A stretch of DNA of 42,541 nucleotides from assembly GCA_022823085.1 (NCBI GenBank), contig JAJDXV010000147.1, forward strand, positions 1 through 42,541, written 5' to 3'. The number at the start of each line of letters is the position of its first letter. Position 1 is the stretch's first letter. Below are positions 37,214 through 42,541 of this stretch, one piece after another. The stretch comes from Candidatus Poribacteria bacterium. Its GTDB lineage: Bacteria; Poribacteria; WGA-4E; WGA-3G. Made by a program: the position numbers and the translations under genes. The notes beneath the pieces are model-generated. The model did no database searches. It was given only the letters and a program-made list of their open reading frames with translations, and had not been told where the DNA came from.

Positions 37214-38299
37214 ATGGAAAACAGAAAAACAAAACGTTCAAAATATCCAATTATTGATTGCGATATCCACAACTCTGTGCCACCGGGCGGATTGTCTCCC
37301 TACCTATCCCAGCGGTGGCAGGATCACCACAAAACTTTCGGCCTCCGCGGTCAAATCGGCGGCTACTATCCGCGCGCACTCCTAAACGCCGCACGGCACG
37401 ACGCATGGCCACCCTCAGGACTCTCACCGGGCGCAGATTTAGCGTTCATGCAAGCGCAACTCCTCGACGCATGGGATATCCAATACGGTGTGCTTAACCC
37501 GCTAATCCCTGTCGGTGAACAGCTGAATCTTGAGTACAGTGCCGCACTCGCAAGCGCAGTCAACGATTGGCAAGCCAACGATTGGGTAGAACCCGAACCC
37601 CGTCTACGCGCCTCTATCGTCCTGCCTTACGAGAACGGTGATCTCGCCGCAGCGGAAGTCCATCGGTGTGGTCCAAATCCCGCGTTTGTTCAAATCTTGC
37701 TCCTCGCTCGGACCAGGGAACCCCTCGGCAACCGAAAATACTGGAAAATCTACGAAGCAGCCGTTGAATACGATCTCCCTATCGGTATCCATTTTGGCGG
37801 TAATCAGGGACCCATTACAGGTGCCGGGTGGCCCTCCTATTACATAGAAGACCACGGCGGCATGCCACAAGCTTTCCACACCCAAGTTATCAGTTACGTC
37901 TGTGAAGGCGTATTTGACCGATTCCCGACACTCAAAGTCGTGCTAATTGAGGGCGGATTCGCATGGCTCCCGCCACTCATCTGGCGACTCGATGCCACAT
38001 GGGAAAAACTTCGGTCCGAAGTACCAGACCTCAAGCGCAAACCGTCAGAATACATCCGCGACCATTTCTGGCTCAGCACACAACCCATGGAAGAACCGCC
38101 GAAACGAGAATATTTCGAGCAGATGCTCGAGCAGATGGACATGAACGACAAACTCATGTTCGCCACAGATTACCCACACTGGGATTTCGATGCACCCGAC
38201 CGTGCGCTCCCCAGTTTCCTAAAACCAGCGTTACGCCAAAAAATCCTATCAGAAAACGCCCGTAACCTATACGCCTTTGAAAAACAGACGCAATCGTAG
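37214..38299 (+). CDS. Amidohydrolase-family (PF04909-like) protein, paralogue B
   Basis: The 361-residue protein is colinear with paralogue A and shares long identical stretches (DCDIHN, EPEPRLRAS versus DPEPRLRAS, KVVLIEGGFAWLPP versus RVVLIESGFTWLPA, FATDYPH versus FSTDYPH). The metal-ligand candidates His193 (IGIHFGG) and Asp in FATDYPHW are present, so this copy looks catalytically competent. The SD is weak. A heptad satellite and REP separate it from paralogue A. The stop TAG is again contributed by a GTAG-headed repeat. Its substrate is unknown. Nearby Rieske and PhyH genes suggest oxidative breakdown of organic acids or aromatics (inference). Confidence 0.88.
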   Translation: MENRKTKRSKYPIIDCDIHNSVPPGGLSPYLSQRWQDHHKTFGLRGQIGGYYPRALLNAARHDAWPPSGLSPGADLAFMQAQLLDAWDIQYGVLNPLIPVGEQLNLEYSAALASAVNDWQANDWVEPEPRLRASIVLPYENGDLAAAEVHRCGPNPAFVQILLLARTREPLGNRKYWKIYEAAVEYDLPIGIHFGGNQGPITGAGWPSYYIEDHGGMPQAFHTQVISYVCEGVFDRFPTLKVVLIEGGFAWLPPLIWRLDATWEKLRSEVPDLKRKPSEYIRDHFWLSTQPMEEPPKREYFEQMLEQMDMNDKLMFATDYPHWDFDAPDRALPSFLKPALRQKILSENARNLYAFEKQTQS

Positions 38300-38326
38300 G
38301 TTGGGTTGAGCGCAGCGAAACCCAAC
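38296..38326 (+). repeat. GTAG-headed REP-like hairpin (GTTGGGTT stem), copy 2, supplying a stop codon
   Basis: GTAG (38296-38299) provides the TAG stop of amidohydrolase B. The stem GTTGGGTT / AACCCAAC encloses GAGCGCAGCGA. Near-identical to 27295-27325. Confidence 0.75.
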
Positions 38327-38335
38327 GTGAATAAC

Positions 38336-38351
38336 TTATACCATTTCTAAA
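38336..38351. repeat. 16-bp repeat TTATACCATTTCTAAA, copy 2
   Basis: Identical to 17046-17061, in an intergenic region that has no supportable gene between 38300 and 38541. Confidence 0.5.
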
Positions 38352-38381
38352 TAAACGCCTGTCATTAACAAGAACTGGCTT

Positions 38382-38403
38382 GTAGTAGGGCAATTCATTG
38401 CCC
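38382..38403 (+). repeat. GTAG-headed hairpin GGGCAAT-TC-ATTGCCC
   Basis: GTAG (38382-38385) is followed two bases later by a perfect 7-bp stem with a 2-nt loop. A degenerate relative (AACTGG...GTAGCGCAATTCA) lies at 11760-11784. Confidence 0.6.
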
Positions 38404-38492
38404 GTCTTACATGTGGATGTCCCATAGCGTTTCAAAATCTCTATAATGCAGCTTTATTTTTTCATTTGGTATTACAACCGATAACTGAGTAC

Positions 38493-38543
38493 TGAAAGAT
38501 TTTTTCGCAGAAAAAATCGTACTGACAACTGACAACCCTAAAT
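38493..38543. repeat. TTTTCGCAGAAAA hairpin block, copy 2
   Basis: GATTTTTT-cgca-GAAAAAATC followed by CGTACTGACAACTGACAAC. The context TGAAAG...CGTACTG matches 11834-11860, but the stem sequence differs while remaining paired. It runs up to the Rieske start codon. Confidence 0.6.
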
Positions 38544-38979
38544 GCCTAAATACGTTGTAGCAACCCCAGACGAAATACCCCCCGGTGAACGCAAAATCGT
38601 CGAAATCGGCGGACGTTCCATCGGTATCTTTAACATTGACGGCGAATTCTTCGCAATCCGAAACAGCTGTCCCCATCAAGGCGGCCCCTTATGTAAAGGC
38701 ATCGTCACCGGATTCTTAGAATCGCCTACCCCCGGCACCTATCACTACACCCGCAAAGGCGAAATCCTCCGATGCCCGTGGCACAGTTGGGAATTCGACA
38801 TCAAAACCGGGCAATCGTGGTGGAGTCCCGCCCAACGCCGCGTCAGAAAATACGAAGTCCACGTCGAAAGCGGCGAAGACATCGACGCATCCAGTGCAGA
38901 TCGCGAAAAAGGTCCCTACGTCGCCGACACCTTCCCCGTCACCGTCGAACAACAGTACATCGTCATCGAAATCGACTAA
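38542..38979 (+). CDS. Rieske [2Fe-2S] protein
   Basis: The 145-residue protein is one Rieske domain with cluster ligands Cys43/His45 (SCPHQGG) and Cys78/His81 (CPWHSWEF). Small Rieske proteins of this kind donate electrons to ring-hydroxylating or other oxygenases. The ATG at 38542 has no SD and follows an ACTGACAACTGACAAC repeat, so translation may be weak or use an upstream signal altered by the repeat. It ends before a large hairpin, convergent with the PhyH gene. No oxygenase alpha subunit is nearby. Confidence 0.88.
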   Translation: MPKYVVATPDEIPPGERKIVEIGGRSIGIFNIDGEFFAIRNSCPHQGGPLCKGIVTGFLESPTPGTYHYTRKGEILRCPWHSWEFDIKTGQSWWSPAQRRVRKYEVHVESGEDIDASSADREKGPYVADTFPVTVEQQYIVIEID

Positions 38980-38980
38980 G

Positions 38981-39042
38981 GTAGGAGCGAGTGTTTTTGC
39001 TGAAGAAACGCCCCAGCAAAAACGGTGTTTCTTGTGCTCGCT
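38981..39042 (+). repeat. GTAG-headed compound hairpin between Rieske and PhyH genes
   Basis: GTAG (38981-38984) starts 2 nt after the Rieske stop. The outer stem is AGCGAG (38986-38991) / CTCGCT (39037-39042), and the inner perfect 10-bp stem is GTTTTTGCTG (38993-39002) / CAGCAAAAAC (39014-39023). It probably terminates the convergent transcripts. Confidence 0.6.
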
Positions 39043-39047
39043 ATCCT

Positions 39048-39095
39048 CCACCCTTCCACCCTTCCAATCCGGACTTCCAACCTTCCACCCTTATT
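39048..39095. repeat. CTTCC-rich repeat, third block
   Basis: CCACCCTTCCACCCTTCC units with an interrupting CCGGACTTCCAACCTTCC, related to the blocks in the Wzi-like gene and nadE. It ends at the stop codon of the PhyH gene. Confidence 0.65.
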
Positions 39096-39891
39096 CTTCC
39101 GTTTCTCCACCAATTAACTTCTCCTGATCCCCCGGCGAATAAAAATACGAACCCGGCTTCCAATCCCCGATATCCCCAATCAACCGCCGTTGCCGAGGCG
39201 TACATCGCTCCATAAGTTCAGGCGATGCCTTCTCATAATCAAATGGTCGAAAACACTGATGGCTATAGCAATAGATGAGCGTCTTCCGAGCCTGCTCCGA
39301 ACGATTCGCAACAACGCCGTGCCACAACGCATGCGGAAAAACAGCAGCATCCCCCGCCTCCACGCACAACTGCACCGCTTCAGGAATATAGGGGCCGTCC
39401 TTAACACCCGTCTCCGGAAAAGTACGATTATGGCTCCCCGGCACAACCGTGAAATTGCCACTATCCGGACACGCAAGATCCGTCAAGAAATAGTGGATTT
39501 TCACCTGCAACGGCGAACTCGATCTGCTGACCCGAATCGTCCGCATCGCCTGCCCACCATCCGTATGCAGATACCCCTGATCCTTCGGATTCGGCGGACG
39601 GACAATCACCTCAGACATACTCAACTGGATGAAATCGCCCATCAGTTCACGCACAATCGGAAACGTCGCAGGATGATCCATCAGATCAACAAAAATATCG
39701 TAATCCTCCATCACATTCCGTTTATCGAAAACAGAATCCGCAGTAACATTCTCACCCTTCCGAAACGCCGCATCCATTTCATCCACCGTCGCCAACAAAC
39801 CCTGCACCTCATCAGCAGAGAGCACCCCTTTCAAAACGAGGTATCCGTCCTTTTTCCACTGTTTACGCTGATCCGTCGTCAAAATCCGCAT
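39091..39891 (-). CDS. Phytanoyl-CoA dioxygenase (PhyH) family oxygenase
   Basis: An Fe(II)/2-oxoglutarate oxygenase. The facial triad is His109-x-Asp111 (GYLHTDGG) and His191 (ALWHGVV), and the 2-oxoglutarate-binding Arg is about 202 (SEQARKTLIY). The 266-residue length is typical. The ATG at 39891 has GGAGGG 8 nt upstream. A TTG one codon earlier is possible. Family members hydroxylate diverse small molecules, and true phytanoyl-CoA specificity cannot be read from sequence. It is convergent with the Rieske gene. Confidence 0.92.
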   Translation of the reverse strand: MRILTTDQRKQWKKDGYLVLKGVLSADEVQGLLATVDEMDAAFRKGENVTADSVFDKRNVMEDYDIFVDLMDHPATFPIVRELMGDFIQLSMSEVIVRPPNPKDQGYLHTDGGQAMRTIRVSRSSSPLQVKIHYFLTDLACPDSGNFTVVPGSHNRTFPETGVKDGPYIPEAVQLCVEAGDAAVFPHALWHGVVANRSEQARKTLIYCYSHQCFRPFDYEKASPELMERCTPRQRRLIGDIGDWKPGSYFYSPGDQEKLIGGETEE

Positions 39892-39931
39892 CAAACATGC
39901 CCTCCATCATCCAACTTCACGACTCTTATAT

Positions 39932-40050
39932 AGGACTTACGCATGCTTCTCTTTTGTAGCATAGACTGTTAGTCTGTGCCCCAAGAACGCTGTGTTTTCC
40001 GAGAAATATCCGCGAAAAAAACTGGCTATCGTCAAAATTGCGTAAGTCCT
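39932..40050. mobile_element. 119-bp MITE-like element with GGACTTACGCA ends
   Basis: AGGACTTACGCA (39932-39943) is a perfect inverse of TGCGTAAGTCCT (40039-40050). The ends match the IS terminus at 128-140. The interior has no reading frame but contains a GTAG-headed hairpin at 39956-39980. Confidence 0.65.
39956..39980 (+). repeat. GTAGCATAG hairpin, copy 1
   Basis: GTAGCAT is followed by AGACT-GTT-AGTCT and GTGCC. Paired with a second copy at 40084-40110. Confidence 0.6.
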
Positions 40051-40083
40051 GTTATAGTAAAATCGGAAAATATGTTTACACTT

Positions 40084-40110
40084 GTAGCATAGGCTGTTGG
40101 TCTCCTGTGC
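40084..40110 (+). repeat. GTAGCATAG hairpin, copy 2
   Basis: GTAGCAT, then AGGCT-GTT-GGTCT. The changes relative to copy 1 keep pairing through G-T wobbles. The region 40051-40186 is otherwise empty. Confidence 0.55.
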
Positions 40111-40186
40111 CTCCGTGTAACCGAAAACTAATCAATAAAATAGACCACAAACCAATTCATGTCAAGCAAAATAGCAAGATCATTAT

Positions 40187-40534
40187 TTGTATGTGATGAA
40201 TGTTGATGGTGTGATCCGCACCTATAATACGGGGACTCGGGCACAAAATGATTCTATGAGTTTTGATTTGAAATTGTGTGCGGATTATCAGGCAATGGCT
40301 TTTCTTCGTGATGGAACGCTTTTGACATTGATAAAGGAATTGCCAGTAGCTTTGGCATGGAATATTTCTGTTTATGCTCCTGATGCTGATCTGCCAGTGC
40401 CGGTAAAGCGTGTACCAGGTAAGGATGTTGAACTCTACGAAGATTTTGATTGGACAGGTATTGATGTCCTTGGTGATGATGTTGTTGCATGCCACAGAGC
40501 ATTTTTGATTTTTAAAAGATTTGAACGAGGATAG
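40187..40534 (+). CDS. Hypothetical protein or truncated remnant, AT-rich
   Basis: I do not recognise this 115-residue frame. It has no SD and only a TTG at 40187 or ATGs at 40196 as starts. The sequence MNVDGVIRTYNTGT, then FLRDGTLLTLIKELP, reads like strands of a propeller or similar beta-protein whose N-terminal part is missing. Base composition is visibly more AT-rich than in neighbouring core genes, as in the first three-quarters of the next gene, so both may have arrived together. An in-frame stop lies at 40172-40174. It may be a pseudogene remnant. Confidence 0.45.
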   Translation: MYVMNVDGVIRTYNTGTRAQNDSMSFDLKLCADYQAMAFLRDGTLLTLIKELPVALAWNISVYAPDADLPVPVKRVPGKDVELYEDFDWTGIDVLGDDVVACHRAFLIFKRFERG

Positions 40535-40549
40535 TGGTTGTGTTATACT
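40521..40549 (+). promoter_or_regulatory. Promoter of the metallopeptidase-dockerin gene
   Basis: TTGAAC (40521-40526) and TATACT (40544-40549) are 17 bp apart. The -35 box lies in the last codons of the preceding frame. Confidence 0.6.
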
Positions 40550-40584
40550 GTTTCTAATCTAAATATCAAGACAAGGAGTTTAGC

Positions 40585-41721
40585 ATGCGAAAAAGATGTG
40601 ATTTTTTGAGAAAGTTTTGCTTTGTATTGGTTTTGTTTCTGTGTGTCAATTTAGGACACGCGAAGTTAGAGATTATCGTGAAGTCTACACCGGATTGGGG
40701 TGAAATCTCGATTGATGATATACAATATCTAAGTCAGGAGGTTGCAGATCGATTTGAGGATCATTTGCGACCGGAGAACGAAATAAATGATAACGTCAAT
40801 TTATATAGAACTATTACGACGGGGTTCAGTTTTGTGACGCTAGATACAAGTGATCCTAATGTATCCTATAAGATCTTAATACAGTCGCGTGCGGACTTTG
40901 ATTATAAAACCATGGACTTTGCAAAATTTGCTCATAGGTTTGGACATGAGTTCACACATATATTGTATAGTCACAGAGCAAAAGATGCGTGGTTTTATCA
41001 AAAGGACAAATCAAATTTGTGGTTTGAAGAAGTTATTGCTGAAACAGGTGGTTTATATGCCTTGCGAAGCATGGCGGATGCGTGGGTAAATAATTCAAGA
41101 TTTGGCAGAGGTATATCAGAACCTACGGGATACTGGGAATTTAGTTTTATTTTTGATCATTATGCGAGTTCTTTGATAAAAAAATTTACCTATGAAGGTT
41201 CAGGCAAAGAATGGCTTAGAAATAACGAGGATAATTTAAGACGACAAACCAACCAAAGCATTATTTATCAACTTAGTATCTTACTACTACCGATCTTTGA
41301 GGAACATCCTGAAGCTTGGAACGCTATAGTGAAAATGCCGACAACAAACAGTAAAATGTCTGAATACATGCAAGTTTGGTATGAGGCGGTAGATGTTCAA
41401 GATAGGGAATATGTTGAAGCGATCGCCGAAGTCATGGGTATCACCGTAACGTCTCCTGTCGTCGCACCGGTAGAACTCACTGTAGTAAAAATTGACGCGG
41501 ACGTAAATGACGACGGCTACGTTGATCTCTACGATGTCATGATTGTCCGTAGTGGGATGCAAAATTCTGTTTCCTATGACACGGATATAAACAACGACGG
41601 CGTGACAGATGAAGTGGACTTGCTTATCGTGAAAGCGAAGGCGATGGAAGCGATTGCGGCAGCAGCTCCACGGAAAAGAAAAGTAAAACTGACGACTTGG
41701 GGGGAAGTAAAAAGCCGATGA
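40585..41721 (+). CDS. Secreted metallopeptidase-like protein with dockerin domain and C-terminal TTW tag
   Basis: AAGGAG lies 6 nt before ATG. The signal peptide covers about 1-26 (LVLFLCVNLGHA-KLEI). Residues 112-155 contain FGHEFTHILYSH, an HExxH zinc motif (121-125), and WFEEVIAETGG, where Glu149 or Glu153 could be the third ligand, suggesting a gluzincin-like peptidase. Near 303-352 two calcium loops, DVNDDGYVDLYD and DINNDGVTDEVD, form a type I dockerin. The end PRKRKVKLTTWGEVKSR is the tag shared with two other exported proteins. The first about 275 codons are AT-rich with unusual codon choice. From about 41405 usage returns to the local norm, so the gene looks like a fusion of an acquired peptidase to a native tail. 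Confidence 0.78.
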   Translation: MRKRCDFLRKFCFVLVLFLCVNLGHAKLEIIVKSTPDWGEISIDDIQYLSQEVADRFEDHLRPENEINDNVNLYRTITTGFSFVTLDTSDPNVSYKILIQSRADFDYKTMDFAKFAHRFGHEFTHILYSHRAKDAWFYQKDKSNLWFEEVIAETGGLYALRSMADAWVNNSRFGRGISEPTGYWEFSFIFDHYASSLIKKFTYEGSGKEWLRNNEDNLRRQTNQSIIYQLSILLLPIFEEHPEAWNAIVKMPTTNSKMSEYMQVWYEAVDVQDREYVEAIAEVMGITVTSPVVAPVELTVVKIDADVNDDGYVDLYDVMIVRSGMQNSVSYDTDINNDGVTDEVDLLIVKAKAMEAIAAAAPRKRKVKLTTWGEVKSR

Positions 41722-42045
41722 ATGCTTTTTTTCAGTTACCGAATAAGAATCCGGTTACGTGTCATGTTTTTTCTCCTGATTCTTTGGATACACTTTCCCG
41801 TTTGAAGGGGGTTGCGTAATGGCTCTCGGCTCTCGGAAACCTTCAGAAATAAGAGGTTTTTGATAAAACTAACCTCTCTTTGCTGACGGAAACTGATGGC
41901 TGATGGCTTATCCAGATACGCTTTCCCGTTTTCTAATGTAATGTGTATTGCCGTTTCCATGCCTGCCGATTTCAGACAGAGAGTCGCCAATCATAGTCCA
42001 TCCCATAAACCCCATCAATCACAGTTGAGATAGAGAAAAAAAAGA
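41722..42045. other. Gene-free region with short direct and inverted repeats
   Basis: No convincing gene. It holds two copies of a GATACRCTTTCCCGTTT-type direct repeat (41788-41804, 41915-41931), doubled GGCTCTC and CTGATGG units, and an inverted repeat AGAGGTT (41852-41858) / AACCTCT (41871-41877). It looks like decayed repeat debris. Confidence 0.55.
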
Positions 42046-42075
42046 TTGACCTCCCGCGCCCTACAAAGGTATAAT
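42046..42075 (+). promoter_or_regulatory. Promoter of the Uma2-family gene
   Basis: TTGACC (42046-42051) and TATAAT (42070-42075) are 18 bp apart. Confidence 0.7.
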
Positions 42076-42130
42076 CTTACCAAGACCTTAATCTCGTTTT
42101 TCACGCATCACACGGCAAGGAGAAACACCG

Positions 42131-42541
42131 ATGGATACCTACAAAAATGGTACCAATATACCTTACGCACCCACAGATACGGCGGATCTCTACCCCGAAA
42201 CGGACGGTAAACCGATGGCTGCAAGCGATCTCCACCTCGAAATCCTTATCTGGCTTTTACAAACGCTGAAGGCACATTTCGCTGAAATGCCGGATGTCTA
42301 CATCTCTGGCGATATTCTGACATATTACACCGAGGGCGATCCCCGGGCAGTCATCGCACCGGATGTTCTCGTCGTTTTTGGCATTGTGCAAAAGAGACGC
42401 CACACTTATAAGGTGTGGGAAGAAGGGAAGGTTCCCGACTTTGTGATGGAGTTCTCAAGCAAAACCACCTATCAAAACGACCTCACAGACAAGATGGCAC
42501 TTTACGCTGCGCTCGGCATACCGAACTATCTCCTCTATGAT
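42131..42541 (+). CDS. Uma2-family (DUF820) putative endonuclease, truncated by the window end
   Basis: AAGGAG is 8 nt before the ATG at 42131. The 137 visible residues contain the family's landmarks in order: the helix LHLEILIWLLQTLKAHF, the strand VYISGDILTYY, IAPDVLVVFG with the Asp of the PD-(D/E)xK fold, KVWEEGKVPDFVMEFSSKTT with the Glu and Lys of the same motif, and DLTDKMALYAALGIPNYLLYD. The domain is nearly complete at the edge. Uma2 proteins are restriction-like nucleases, numerous in cyanobacteria and other phyla with many mobile elements. Their biological role is unsettled. Confidence 0.88.
   Translation, partial: MDTYKNGTNIPYAPTDTADLYPETDGKPMAASDLHLEILIWLLQTLKAHFAEMPDVYISGDILTYYTEGDPRAVIAPDVLVVFGIVQKRRHTYKVWEEGKVPDFVMEFSSKTTYQNDLTDKMALYAALGIPNYLLYD

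Noticed and set aside
41736..41990. 84-residue minus-strand reading frame as a gene
   Set aside because: No SD, no recognisable domain, and it runs across direct repeats and an inverted repeat. The composition looks like repeat debris.

Overview
The window reads as a chromosomal segment of an uncultivated Gram-negative-type bacterium, most plausibly Candidatus Poribacteria or a near relative. This is inferred from gene content: PhyH-family dioxygenase, tandem amidohydrolases, a Rieske protein, a Wzi-like barrel, a PorV/PorQ-like barrel, DUF6807/LamG/TolB-type secreted proteins and very many short repeats. No rRNA or other decisive marker is present. Promoters are clear sigma-70 type (TTGACA/TATAAT, 17-18 bp spacers), and most start codons have AGGAG-type Shine-Dalgarno (SD) sites.

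Layout. 1-140: right end of an insertion sequence. 384-2015: groEL. 2072-3033 (minus): two uncharacterised genes, divergent from a four-gene envelope operon at 3177-10793 (VWA protein, DUF4159, DUF4175-like coiled-coil protein, PorV/PorQ-like barrel). 10841-11683: a triple 52-bp repeat, then a PuuD-like amidotransferase. 11930-16360: DUF6807 protein, miaB, map, ccmC, a ccmD-like gene and an SRPBCC gene, tightly packed and mostly overlapping. 16357-21001 (minus): lytic transglycosylase, Wzi-like barrel, and a glutamine-dependent NAD synthetase that is frameshifted inside an inserted GGAAG-rich repeat. 21450-25507 (minus): two overlapping secreted-protein genes. 25828-29836: LamG protein, 1-Cys peroxiredoxin, tRNA-Gly(CCC), a TPR membrane protein and a TolB-like propeller. 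29903-35705: mutS2-dnaG-rpoD. 35805-35965: two tRNAs. 35992-39891: two amidohydrolase paralogues, a Rieske protein and PhyH. 40187-41721: AT-rich island with a chimeric metallopeptidase-dockerin gene. 42131-end: start of a Uma2-family gene.

How the parts relate. Core genes (groEL, miaB, map, mutS2, dnaG, rpoD, nadE, tRNAs) are interleaved with envelope and secreted-protein genes. The most system-like signal is a short C-terminal tag, approximately K-L-x-T-T-W-(G/A)-x-(I/L/V)-K, shared by three otherwise unrelated proteins that all carry signal peptides. It looks like an undescribed sorting signal. The second is a family of extragenic hairpins whose stems differ but which all begin with GTAG, as REP elements recognised by RAYT transposases do. 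Two of these supply the stop codon of an adjacent gene. The third is a GGAAG/CTTCC repeat that has entered two neighbouring reading frames, in frame in a signal peptide and out of frame in nadE. Short elements with GGACTTACGCAA ends match the terminus of the IS at the window start.

All calls come from reading the sequence. No database search was run, and family names rest on recognised motifs.
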